64,000 nt of DNA from positions 30,124-94,123 of the forward strand of contig CAYWEM010000011.1 in assembly GCA_964457225.1 (NCBI GenBank), in the 5' to 3' direction. Below, piece by piece: positions 45,491 through 53,578 of the stretch (position 1 is the stretch's first letter; the number at the start of each line of letters is the position of its first letter). Source of the stretch: CAYWEM01 sp964457225 (GTDB lineage: Bacteria > Acidobacteriota > Aminicenantia > UBA2199). The translations under genes and the position numbers were made by a program. The notes beneath the pieces are model-generated. The model had not been told where the DNA came from, searched no databases, and was given only the letters and a program-made list of their open reading frames with translations.

Positions 45491-46815
45491 TGACTTATCA
45501 TGTGCGTGATTATCTGTTGGACCTGATTGTGTTCATCGATGATGAAAATGGTGAGACTTCGCAGGGACTGGCCGGCGCTGATAACGAGGTTGATGGTGTT
45601 GTTGCCCCGCCTGAGCCCGGCTCCGGCATTGAAGTCGCGGGGAGAACCGCCGCTCAGGCTGACGCCTTCAAGGCTGCGGTAAACTGTCTTTTCGTTTTCC
45701 CTGAGCAGCAGTACGGGAATGGCCCGCAGTCCCTGGTTGCCGGAATCCAGGTTAAGGTTCAGGCTTACACTGTCAGGGCCTATGACCACTTCCCGCAACA
45801 GCAGTCGCAGGGGTTGGATGGTTCGGGTTTTTTCACGCAGTCTGCGCAGTTGGTCGGCCCGGAATTGCTCGATGGAAACGAAGTTGCCCGGTGAGATTTC
45901 AACTTGCGGCATCCCCGGTAGAGAAGTGGTTCTTTCATCGACAATCTTTGGTACCCCGCCGTCGTTCAGCCAATACTGCATTTTCCGGGTAAAAAAATGG
46001 TTTTGGTCGGAAATGTAGATCTGGTCGAAGATAGCCAGCAGGGAGTCTTCATGGCTGAACAACCTGAGATTGGAAATGAATACTCGAATAAAATCGTAGA
46101 GCTTGTTCAGGTCATCCTTGTAGCGCCTGAAAGCAGCCAGGTTCATGCGCCTGAAGGTGAATGAATCGTGGTAGGAAGCGATGTACTGGTCGAGCAGCTT
46201 GTTTTCCCAACCGCTTTTCCAGGCATGAATGGCTTCCAGAAAGGATTCGCGGCGTTTTTGCAGGGATTCGGGACTGGCCCAGGGAATTTTTTCATAGATG
46301 ATGATCGGGGTCTGGTTGAGGTAAAGGTATTTGGCCAGCTTTTTCATGTCATCGTTCTGCATGACTACACAGCCGCGGGTGTTGTTGGGTGAGTCGGTTT
46401 TATCCGGGGCAAAGGCCCCGTGCAGCCAGATACCCGAACCGCCGATGCCCTTGAGCCGATCTATCGGGTTGGGGAAGTTCATGGTAAAAGCTTTTTCTCC
46501 GTAATCATCGGTCTTGGGCAGTTCATTTCCGGTCAGAATGCGCTGGAATATATATACTCCCTCCGGGGTTTTCATGTCGCCCTCGGTCATCTTGGGACCT
46601 GGAATGCGTCCGGTGGTGATCGTATAGGTTTCCAGGGGATCGGGTTTGTGGTTGGAGTAAACGTAGAGCGTCTGAGACGCTTTTTCAACCAGGATCAGGT
46701 AATACTCGGGTCCTTGCTGATAATCCAGAATAGCGGCCGGAACTTTGATTTCCGCGGCCAGCGGCAGGCAGAACAGCAGCAGCATCAGTATGCTGAAGGT
46801 ATTTTTAAGGTTCAA
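45487..46815 (-). CDS. Csd6-like L,D-transpeptidase/carboxypeptidase (YkuD plus NTF2-like domain)
   Basis: A 442-residue exported enzyme: signal peptide (1-21), a YkuD catalytic domain (about 35-175) with the histidine and cysteine signature IWLHGAFAPD... NNTRGCVVMQNDD, a helical linker, an NTF2-like domain (about 195-310) and an extra C-terminal beta domain. YkuD plus NTF2 is the architecture of Helicobacter Csd6, which trims tetrapeptides in the cell wall. The preferred start is TTG at 46815: GAGGAGG lies 6 nt upstream and translation then begins with the signal peptide; the ATG at 46854 has no such site. It overlaps rph by 11 bp. Confidence 0.82.
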   Translation of the reverse strand: MNLKNTFSILMLLLFCLPLAAEIKVPAAILDYQQGPEYYLILVEKASQTLYVYSNHKPDPLETYTITTGRIPGPKMTEGDMKTPEGVYIFQRILTGNELPKTDDYGEKAFTMNFPNPIDRLKGIGGSGIWLHGAFAPDKTDSPNNTRGCVVMQNDDMKKLAKYLYLNQTPIIIYEKIPWASPESLQKRRESFLEAIHAWKSGWENKLLDQYIASYHDSFTFRRMNLAAFRRYKDDLNKLYDFIRVFISNLRLFSHEDSLLAIFDQIYISDQNHFFTRKMQYWLNDGGVPKIVDERTTSLPGMPQVEISPGNFVSIEQFRADQLRRLREKTRTIQPLRLLLREVVIGPDSVSLNLNLDSGNQGLRAIPVLLLRENEKTVYRSLEGVSLSGGSPRDFNAGAGLRRGNNTINLVISAGQSLRSLTIFIIDEHNQVQQIITHMISQ

Positions 46816-47533
46816 TGAAAGCCTCCTCGAAAACTTGTTTGAGTTTGGATGCAATTTTGACGTTTTCCCGCAGGGCCAGATCCAGGGCCTGCTGAAAGAG
46901 CTCGACCGGTATCGGGCGGCCTCCGGAACAAGTCTGGATCTCGACTATTTCCCCGTCCAGGCTGGAAACCACAGTTATATCGGCTTCGCAGGCCGCGTCT
47001 TCCTGGTAATCCAGATCCAGCAGCACGTTCCCCCCGCTTATGCCTGCCGACAGGGCGGATATCCAGTTGATTCGGGGCAGGTCGCGCATCAGGTTTTCAA
47101 AGACCAGGTGCTTCAGGGCCAGAACCAGGGCCAGAAAACCTCCGTTTATGGCCGCGCAGCGGGTGCTGCCGTCCGCCTGGATTACGTCGGCGTCGATTAC
47201 AATGGTCTGTTCTCCCAGTTGATCGGGATTGACGGCGGCTCGCAGGGCGCGGCCGACCAGGCGCTGAATCTCCTGGTGGCGCCCGTTGATCCTGTTTCTT
47301 TCCCGCTCAACCCGTTGCCGGCCGCAGGAAGCAGGCAACATCGAATACTCGGCGTTTATCCAACCCCTTCCGCTGTTTCTGAGGAAAGGTGGTACCCGCT
47401 TTTCCAGCGATGCCGAACAAACCAGCCTGGTTTGCCCCTGGGTGTACAGTGTGGAGCCCGGCACCTCCTTCAGGTACCAGGGTTGGATGGAAATGGGCCG
47501 GACTTCATGCGCAGCCCGTTTGTCTGAGCGCAT
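46805..47533 (-). CDS. rph: Ribonuclease PH
   Basis: A 242-residue phosphorolytic 3'-5' exoribonuclease that trims tRNA precursors. Seen: the N-terminal MRSDKRAAHEVRPI, the arginine-rich RNA-binding stretch GRQRVERERNRINGRHQEIQ split around residues 69-90, and the catalytic region IDADVIQADGSTRCAAINGG (about 115-134) with phosphate-binding TR. The length is normal. It overlaps the lpxL-like gene by 29 bp at its start and the Csd6-like gene at its end, so it is embedded in an envelope operon. Confidence 0.96.
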   Translation of the reverse strand: MRSDKRAAHEVRPISIQPWYLKEVPGSTLYTQGQTRLVCSASLEKRVPPFLRNSGRGWINAEYSMLPASCGRQRVERERNRINGRHQEIQRLVGRALRAAVNPDQLGEQTIVIDADVIQADGSTRCAAINGGFLALVLALKHLVFENLMRDLPRINWISALSAGISGGNVLLDLDYQEDAACEADITVVSSLDGEIVEIQTCSGGRPIPVELFQQALDLALRENVKIASKLKQVFEEAFIEP

Positions 47534-48440
47534 TGTCGCCTCCTTGCGGTTTTGTTTTCCAGCGGTTGTGAAACCAGAGCCACTGCTCGGGATGGCGGCG
47601 GATTTTTTCCTCGATTCTGCAGGTCATTTCCTGCAACAACTTTTCCAGACCGTCAGTTCCGGAAAAAGAATCCAGGTCGGTTTCAGGTCCGATTTCAAGC
47701 GAAACGGCGCCTGATTCATCGTAATGCAGAAAAGCGCTGAGCAGGGGGATTTTTTTCTTCAGGCTGAGCTGGGCCATGACCGGGTTGACGGTGGCCGGTC
47801 GCCCGAAAAAATCAACGAAAAGCGCTTCTCGAGGTACTGTGTTTTGATCGATCAGCACCCCGACCATTTCGTTTTTTTTCAGGCAATCCATTATAACGCG
47901 CAGGGCGTTCTTCTTGTAAACAATGGCTGTACCTGGATGAATTCTGAAACTGGAAACGAGCTTTTCAACCAGGGGGTTGTCCATCGGCCTGGCAATGTTG
48001 GTTATGCGTCGGCCGGTTTTTTCGGCCAGGATCGGGGGAATCATCTCCCAGTTGCCGAAATGGGCTGAATAAAGAATAACTCCCCGACCCCGGGCCAGCG
48101 CGGTTTGCAGGTTGTCCAGGCCGCTGATGACCAGGGGACGGTCAGGCTTTTTTTTCCGTCCGGACAGTTTGAGCAGGTTGTCAGCCATTAAAAGGGAAAA
48201 ATGACGGTATACTTTTCGCGCCAGGCGCCGCCTCTGGGCGGAGCTCATTTCAGGAAAGGCAAACCGCAGGTTGGATTGCAGTATGGCATGATAGCGGCCG
48301 GAGAGGCCGGCAAAAAAAAAACCAAGGCTCAATAAAACCTTCCGCAATATAGATTCAGGCAGAATTTTCACCAGCAGCAGCAATAATTGCAGTCCCCGGA
48401 ATTCAATCCGGTGACGCCAGGATTCCTTTTGCCCGGGCAT
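47505..48440 (-). CDS. LpxL/HtrB-type lipid A acyltransferase
   Basis: A 311-residue acyltransferase anchored by an N-terminal hydrophobic segment (about 14-48). The catalytic HxxxxxE motif appears as SAHFGNWEM near residue 125, followed by the family's RPMDNP and GVLIDQN segments. It would add a secondary acyl chain to Kdo-lipid A precursors, the step after lpxK and waaA, both of which lie immediately upstream. The start overlaps lpxK by 38 bp. LpxL versus LpxM specificity is not resolvable. Confidence 0.88.
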   Translation of the reverse strand: MPGQKESWRHRIEFRGLQLLLLLVKILPESILRKVLLSLGFFFAGLSGRYHAILQSNLRFAFPEMSSAQRRRLARKVYRHFSLLMADNLLKLSGRKKKPDRPLVISGLDNLQTALARGRGVILYSAHFGNWEMIPPILAEKTGRRITNIARPMDNPLVEKLVSSFRIHPGTAIVYKKNALRVIMDCLKKNEMVGVLIDQNTVPREALFVDFFGRPATVNPVMAQLSLKKKIPLLSAFLHYDESGAVSLEIGPETDLDSFSGTDGLEKLLQEMTCRIEEKIRRHPEQWLWFHNRWKTKPQGGDNALRQTGCA

Positions 48441-49380
48441 CGGCCATAATCCTCTTCATGATTGAAAAATTTAATTTTATCTTATTTTTCACGTACAGAA
48501 AAGGTGCGTCCGGCGACAACAGGGGCAGGAGTTTAACCAGGTCCTTCTCAGTGCAGAGCAGGAATTCAGCGCCGGCGTTGCGGCGGGCTTTATCCAGCCT
48601 GGTCAGGTCGGCGGCTTCGTAAGGATGATGATCGCGGAAAGCCACAAATCTCTTTACATTCAAGTCACTGATAGACCGTAAAAACCTCACGCCGTCGCCG
48701 AGAGCCGCGAAAGCGACCAGGGGCAGGCCGGACGGGTCAAAGGATTGTCCGTTGACCCGACGGATTTCAGTTCGCTCAAAGCGATAGCCGGGTTTTTCAG
48801 GATTGAGGTCATCGGGGTCGTGGAGCAGTACCAGGTCGCAATGCCTGCCCAGGCGGCGAAAATGCCGCAGGTAGTAATAGGGATGTTTCGGATCGATCAA
48901 CAACAGGCTCAGGTCCTTGATGATCTCAGCTCTTTGCAACCCGTCATCAAGCACGATGAAACGATTGCCTGCGGCCAGGGCTTTAACTATGCTTTTTTCC
49001 CGGTTGCGGCCGATGAACACGTCCTGTTCAGGGAAAAGCCTTTTGAAAAGCAGAGCTTCATCGCCGACCTGGCTGTAACTGTGTTCTGAATTCACCAGTA
49101 CGCCTTCTGCAACCAAACTGCCGCCGTAACCCCGGCTGATTATGGCGAAGCGCAGTCCGGCGGCCTGCAGGCCGGAGCAGATTTCCATGACCAGGCTGGT
49201 TTTTCCCGTGCCTCCGAATGCCAGGTTGTCAACGGAAATGATGAAGGCCCCGGGGAAATCCCTGCTCCGAACCCGGCGTTGCAGCCAGTTAATCGTCGAG
49301 ATTAGCTTGAAAGGCAGGGAAAGCGGATTGAGCAGCCAGCTCAGGCGGCGGTCAGCGAAAGAACCCGGTCCAAGATACAT
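48403..49380 (-). CDS. lpxK: Tetraacyldisaccharide 4'-kinase
   Basis: A 325-residue membrane-associated kinase that phosphorylates the 4'-position of the lipid A disaccharide. The P-loop GGTGKTSL is near residue 56; the DDGLQ catalytic motif (VLDDGLQRAEI) and FRDHHPY lie further on, all standard for LpxK. The length is normal. It overlaps waaA by 40 bp and the lpxL-like gene by 38 bp. Confidence 0.95.
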   Translation of the reverse strand: MYLGPGSFADRRLSWLLNPLSLPFKLISTINWLQRRVRSRDFPGAFIISVDNLAFGGTGKTSLVMEICSGLQAAGLRFAIISRGYGGSLVAEGVLVNSEHSYSQVGDEALLFKRLFPEQDVFIGRNREKSIVKALAAGNRFIVLDDGLQRAEIIKDLSLLLIDPKHPYYYLRHFRRLGRHCDLVLLHDPDDLNPEKPGYRFERTEIRRVNGQSFDPSGLPLVAFAALGDGVRFLRSISDLNVKRFVAFRDHHPYEAADLTRLDKARRNAGAEFLLCTEKDLVKLLPLLSPDAPFLYVKNKIKLNFSIMKRIMADARAKGILASPD

Positions 49381-50594
49381 TGCTGTGATCCCCGGCGTTT
49401 TTGGACTGCTTCACGGGCCAGTTCGGCGGTTTCCTCGGAAACGTTGTCCGGCCAGGATTCGAGAAAGGCAAGCAGGTCCTCAGCCTGGTTGATAAAGCGG
49501 TAGATACCTTTTTCAAGAAGTTCAGCCCCGATGTCCGGAAAGCTTTGCAGGTATTTTCCTCCCAGAATGACTTTGCCCAGGGCCGCCGGTTCATATAGGT
49601 TGTGTCCGGCTATGCGTTTTTCCCGGGTGCCGCCCATGATGACAATGTCCGAAACGGCCAGAATTTCATTCAGGTGACCCATTTCAGCGAAAAGCAGGAC
49701 CTCGGTCTCCGGATCGGCATTGATTCCAGGGTGCCAGGTCAGGCTTTTCAGGTCAAGGTCGGCCATTTTCTTTTCGATCTCAATGCGCCTTTGCGGGTGA
49801 CGAGGGACGATTATCGGATAAAAGCGTCTGCTGATCAGCTTCAGCAGGGGCAGGTAAAAATCCTCGTCACTGGTGTGGCTGGATGCCAGGGTTATGATCG
49901 GCCGATTGTCCCGCGGCAGGCCGAGGCGTTTTGCTATGCTGTCCTTTTCCGGCAGAATCGCGGCCCTGGACCAGGCTTCATCGGCCTTGCTGTTGCCGCA
50001 GATGACTATGCTTTCAGGGCGTGCCCCCAGTTCCAGGAAATGTTCCCGGTAAAGCTCAGCCTGCAGCAGAAAATAATCGATGGCCCTGAATGAAGGCCTC
50101 AGGATAAAGGGCAGGAAGCGGTAGCGCCGGCGGGCTTTTTCACCCATGCGCCCGTTGATCAGCATGATCGGGACCGCATGTCTCTTAAGTTGCCTTATCC
50201 AGTTCGGCCAGATTTCGAGTTCATTGAGGATGAACAACTGCGGATTGATCGTTCTTATGAACTTTTTCAGGATCGGTGAGAAGTCAAGGGGGGCGTGAAT
50301 TACCGTGGCCCTGGTCAGGTGGCGCCGGGCGCAGTTTACCCCCGAGGGCGTGGTCACCGAAACCACGACCTTTTTTCCAAGCTCTTCGCTGAGCTTTTTT
50401 ACCAGGCCGACCAGGCTCATGACTTCCCCCACTGAGGCGGCATGCAGCCAGATGGTTTTCTCATGCTGGAGGGGACATTGCGGTTTCAGCCTTTGCGGCA
50501 GTACGGCATGGTAACGGCCGCTCAGCAGTTTTACGATCCAGTAGGGAAAAGTCAGGATGATCAGGATCAGGTAAAGCAGGTCGTAAAGAATCAT
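49341..50594 (-). CDS. waaA: 3-deoxy-D-manno-octulosonic acid (Kdo) transferase
   Basis: A 417-residue GT-B glycosyltransferase (family 30) that attaches Kdo to lipid IV-A. Seen: an N-terminal membrane anchor, WLHAASVGEVMSL with the catalytic glutamate near 54, NELEIWPNWI near 124, and VPRHPQRR and GGTREKRIAGHN in the donor-binding half. No C-terminal kinase is fused. It lies 34 bp after the CapD-like gene and overlaps lpxK. Confidence 0.94.
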   Translation of the reverse strand: MILYDLLYLILIILTFPYWIVKLLSGRYHAVLPQRLKPQCPLQHEKTIWLHAASVGEVMSLVGLVKKLSEELGKKVVVSVTTPSGVNCARRHLTRATVIHAPLDFSPILKKFIRTINPQLFILNELEIWPNWIRQLKRHAVPIMLINGRMGEKARRRYRFLPFILRPSFRAIDYFLLQAELYREHFLELGARPESIVICGNSKADEAWSRAAILPEKDSIAKRLGLPRDNRPIITLASSHTSDEDFYLPLLKLISRRFYPIIVPRHPQRRIEIEKKMADLDLKSLTWHPGINADPETEVLLFAEMGHLNEILAVSDIVIMGGTREKRIAGHNLYEPAALGKVILGGKYLQSFPDIGAELLEKGIYRFINQAEDLLAFLESWPDNVSEETAELAREAVQKRRGSQQCILDRVLSLTAA

Positions 50595-50628
50595 CTGCTA
50601 TTATAGCACAGGAAAAAAACGGAGCGGA

Positions 50629-52110
50629 TCATTTCCGGCTTCTTTGCGAGCAGCCTTTTACCCGGTTTTTTCCGGCCGGCTCAGACTGGAATTCCGGGAT
50701 CAGTTTTTCTATCAGGCGCCTTATCTCAGCCGAAGTGAGCCGCTTGATCTGAACGGGATCCAGACGCAGGAATTCCTCCAGGGCAGGCTGCCGGCAGGAA
50801 AAATCGGAGTTCAGGACGAAAATCTTCTCGTGGCTGGTAGGTTTGAGTTCTCCCCTGCGGTAACACAGTTCTTCGCGCAGTTTTTCCCCGGGCCGCAGTC
50901 CGGTGAAACAGATGTCGATGTCTTTGCCGGGTTTCAAGCCGTACCAGGAAATCATCTTTTCTGCGATTTCCACTATCCGGTATTCCCGGCCCATGTTGAG
51001 GACGAAGATTTCTCCTCCGCAGGCGCTGGCAGCTGCGTTTATGGCCAGCAGTGATGCTTCCGGAATACTCATGAAGTAACGTTTCATGCGGGGATCGGTG
51101 ACGGTCAGCGGTCCGCCCCGTTCTATCTGGCGACGGAAAAGCGGGATGACCGAACCGCGGCTGCCGATGACGTTGCCGAAGCGGACCACGGCGGTTTTCA
51201 GGGCAGAATCCCGGCTGAACCTGCAGGTCAGCATTTCTGCGATACGTTTGCTGGCCCCCATGATGCTGGCCGGCCGCACCGCCTTGTCCGTTGAAATGAG
51301 TACGAACTGGGCGCTGATCCGGGCGGCTTGCTCGAGCAGGTTCAGGGTGCCGAAAACGTTGTTGCAGATAGCTTCGGCTTCGTTGAATTCCATCAACGGA
51401 ACGTGCTTGTGGGCCGCGGCATGAATCACCACTTCAGGCTTGAAATCGGAAAAAGCTCTTGAGAGAAGGATATCATCACGGATATCGAAAATCCGGTAGT
51501 CGATCATCGGTCGCCGCGGCATCAGTTCACAGTATTGATCCAGTGATTGGCTGAGCTTGTAGATGGAGTGCTCGCCGCGGCCGACAGCCAGCAATCCCCT
51601 TATGTCAAATTTCAACAGCTGGCGGCAGAGCTCCGACCCGATACTGCCGCCGGCGCCGGTGACCATGATCATGCGCCCGGAGAAACGATCGTTGATGCGG
51701 CTGATGTCCAGGTCGAATTCCTGGCGCTCGAAGAGATCGGCGAAGGATGGACGCTGCAAAGCAGGAGACAGCGGCACTGCATCGAAGTATTTTTCCACCG
51801 CCGGCAGGATGAGGATGTTGATGTTTGCGTCCGCGGCCAGGGCCTGGCTGACGACTCTCCTGATGACCTGGGCATGCACCGATGGCATGGCAATGATCAC
51901 CTGCTCGGCGCCGGTTTCTTTGATGGCCCTGGTTATGGCCTGGGTCGGGCCCAGTACTTTTTTGCCTTCCAGGAGTTGGTCCTGTTTGCCCGGATCGTCG
52001 TCAAGGAAGCCGACGATTTCACCGCTTTTTTTACGGGCGGTGAATTCTTTCAGCAACATCAGGCCGGCTTCTCCGGCACCGACAATCAGGGTTCTGGCAG
52101 CTGTCTTCAT
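50629..52110 (-). CDS. Soluble CapD/FlaA1-type nucleoside-diphosphate-sugar epimerase/dehydratase
   Basis: A 493-residue enzyme with two Rossmann parts. Residues 1-130 form a CoA-binding-like domain (VGAGEAGLML near 10, then GFLDDDPGKQ). Residues 140-460 are an extended SDR with GAGGSIGSEL near 152, HAAAHKHVP, STDKAVRPASIMGASK (Met in place of the usual Tyr, as in FlaA1/WbpM) and GLRPGEKLREEL. Family members are 4,6-dehydratases or 5-epimerases acting on UDP-GlcNAc for surface glycans. The usual four N-terminal membrane segments are absent, so this version should be cytosolic. It heads the LPS operon; a TATAAT lies upstream at 52140-52135. Confidence 0.88.
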   Translation of the reverse strand: MKTAARTLIVGAGEAGLMLLKEFTARKKSGEIVGFLDDDPGKQDQLLEGKKVLGPTQAITRAIKETGAEQVIIAMPSVHAQVIRRVVSQALAADANINILILPAVEKYFDAVPLSPALQRPSFADLFERQEFDLDISRINDRFSGRMIMVTGAGGSIGSELCRQLLKFDIRGLLAVGRGEHSIYKLSQSLDQYCELMPRRPMIDYRIFDIRDDILLSRAFSDFKPEVVIHAAAHKHVPLMEFNEAEAICNNVFGTLNLLEQAARISAQFVLISTDKAVRPASIMGASKRIAEMLTCRFSRDSALKTAVVRFGNVIGSRGSVIPLFRRQIERGGPLTVTDPRMKRYFMSIPEASLLAINAAASACGGEIFVLNMGREYRIVEIAEKMISWYGLKPGKDIDICFTGLRPGEKLREELCYRRGELKPTSHEKIFVLNSDFSCRQPALEEFLRLDPVQIKRLTSAEIRRLIEKLIPEFQSEPAGKNRVKGCSQRSRK

Positions 52111-52206
52111 CTCGTATCCGTCATGGCAATGGGTATTATATGCTTTTCCCTTTGTTTAATGAACAATTTCGCCCGGCTGACGGCCTCAGGCCCGAAGCGT
52201 GAGCTT

Positions 52207-52869
52207 TCACAGCGGGTTACCGCCGAGCAGTCCGCTGAAACGGTCAACCAAAAAATCCGGTCCGGCCGCTTCAAGAGCGGACCGGGAATCGGCTCCTCCG
52301 GCCAGGGAAATGACCCGACCGCCGAGGTGACGCGCGGTCTCGATGTCAAGAACCGTGTCTCCGACCACCCAGATGTCCTGAAAAACCTCCTTGAAATGAT
52401 CCTGAGCCTTGGCCAGGGCTTTTTCGGCTATGGCCCTGCGCACCAGGCCGTCTTCGCCGAAACCGCCGACCGGGAAATACCGCCAAAGGCCTATCTTTTC
52501 CAGCTTGTAACGGGCGCCGATCCGCAGTTCACCGCTGACCAGGGCCAGGGGAATGTTTTTACCGGCCAGGTAGCGCACGTAATCGGCGCTGTCCAGATTG
52601 CTGCGCCAGATATCGCTTTCCCGGTGCCGGTCAAGGTGTTTTTCATAAACGGTCATGAAATCAATCCAGAGTTCCCGGCTGAAAGTACGACCGAGTCGTT
52701 CCAGTACTTCAAGGAAAACATCCTGGTCTGATCGGGCCGCGGTGTTGACCCCGGTCATGGCCCCGGTCACCGCCAGCACTTCGTCCAGGGCGTTGGCGTA
52801 GGGGATGTCGGTGCGGCTGTCCCGGGTGATCAGGGTGCCGTTGATGTCGAAGAGAACCAGCTTGGCCAT
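52207..52869 (-). CDS. HAD-superfamily hydrolase, phosphoglycolate-phosphatase-like
   Basis: A 220-residue HAD protein with an alpha-helical cap (about 17-90), the motif II serine in LALVSGEL near 121 and the motif IV aspartates in DIWVVGDTVLDIETA near 178. Motif I reads FDINGT: the nucleophile Asp8 is present, but the usual second aspartate, the acid/base, is Asn10. It may still be active as a phosphatase or be altered in mechanism. The ATG has GGGAGG upstream. It is divergent from the AOR operon. The substrate is unknown. Confidence 0.85.
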   Translation of the reverse strand: MAKLVLFDINGTLITRDSRTDIPYANALDEVLAVTGAMTGVNTAARSDQDVFLEVLERLGRTFSRELWIDFMTVYEKHLDRHRESDIWRSNLDSADYVRYLAGKNIPLALVSGELRIGARYKLEKIGLWRYFPVGGFGEDGLVRRAIAEKALAKAQDHFKEVFQDIWVVGDTVLDIETARHLGGRVISLAGGADSRSALEAAGPDFLVDRFSGLLGGNPL

Positions 52870-52924
52870 TTTTACGCCTCCCGGTTGAATTGTAGCAAAA
52901 CGGACGGTCCGGTGAAAGCGGGGC

Positions 52925-52952
52925 TTGATAAGTCCCCCGGCTTTGTTATAAT
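52925..52952 (+). promoter_or_regulatory. Promoter of the AOR operon
   Basis: TTGATA (52925-52930) and a perfect TATAAT (52947-52952) with a 16-nt spacer. In the leader, a small dyad GATCCG/CGGATC (52971-52984) precedes AGGAGG and the ATG at 53007. Confidence 0.6.
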
Positions 52953-53006
52953 ACTAATATAAAAATAAAGGATCCGTCCGGATCACGACAACAGGAGGTT
53001 AGGTAC

Positions 53007-53186
53007 ATGGCGAAAAAGACAACGCTCAGGGTAGACCAACAGGATATTCCCCTGAATCCCTTCGTGGAAAAGCTCTTCACCAACCTGGTCCAGGGCCTGG
53101 TGAATTCTTTGGATCGCATTCCCTCTGATCCGAAAAAAATTGAAATCGTTCTGCAGGAAACGGGTGGGGCGGAGGTGAGCCAGTGA
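53007..53186 (+). CDS. 59-residue protein of unknown function, first gene of the AOR operon
   Basis: A short but well-supported gene: CAGGAGGT lies 8 nt before the ATG, an operon promoter lies upstream, and its stop codon overlaps the GTG start of the ferredoxin gene (GTGA). The protein has no signal or membrane segment and no cysteine. It begins with a basic strand (AKKTTLRVDQ), has a central amphipathic helix (PFVEKLFTNLVQGLVNSL) and ends with a beta-like KKIEIVLQE. I do not recognise the family. The coupling suggests a structural subunit, assembly factor or cofactor-delivery partner of the oxidoreductase. Confidence 0.75.
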   Translation: MAKKTTLRVDQQDIPLNPFVEKLFTNLVQGLVNSLDRIPSDPKKIEIVLQETGGAEVSQ

Positions 53187-53578
53187 AGATCAAACACCTG
53201 GAGACTTACGAAGAAAAATGCATCGGCTGCAACAACTGCATGGTCGTCTGCGCCAACCTCTATTTCAAGGAAAACGACGAGGAAAAATCCTGCATTCGCA
53301 TCTCGGAAAAAGACGGCGGGTTTTCGATCAACGTCTGTAACCAGTGCGGGATTTGCGTGGCCGAGTGCCCGACCGAGGCCCTGACCGTCAACAGCCAGGG
53401 CGTAGTGATGCTGAATAAGAATCTCTGCATCGGCTGTTACGCCTGCGTTGCCATCTGCCCGACCAACTCGATGCGTCGTTATCCTGGAATGGTGGTCCCT
53501 TTCAAATGCATCGCCTGCGGCGCCTGCCCCAAGGAATGCCCCACCGAAGCCATTGAAATAGTCAGTAAGGAGAAATAA
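53183..53578 (+). CDS. Four-cluster 4Fe-4S ferredoxin, electron-transfer subunit of the AOR module
   Basis: A 131-residue protein with four complete CxxCxxCxxxC/P motifs (CIGCNNCMVVC, CNQCGICVAEC, CIGCYACVAIC, CIACGACPKEC), so it can hold four [4Fe-4S] clusters, like HycB/AorB-type polyferredoxins. The start is GTG with GGAGG 7 nt upstream, overlapping the stop of the 59-residue protein gene. It ends immediately before the AOR start codon. It probably carries electrons between AOR and soluble ferredoxin or another carrier. Confidence 0.92.
   Translation: MKIKHLETYEEKCIGCNNCMVVCANLYFKENDEEKSCIRISEKDGGFSINVCNQCGICVAECPTEALTVNSQGVVMLNKNLCIGCYACVAICPTNSMRRYPGMVVPFKCIACGACPKECPTEAIEIVSKEK

Noticed and set aside
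52946..53197. 83-residue minus-strand frame
   Set aside because: It is antisense to the well-supported 59-residue gene and crosses the AOR promoter; it has no ribosome binding site.
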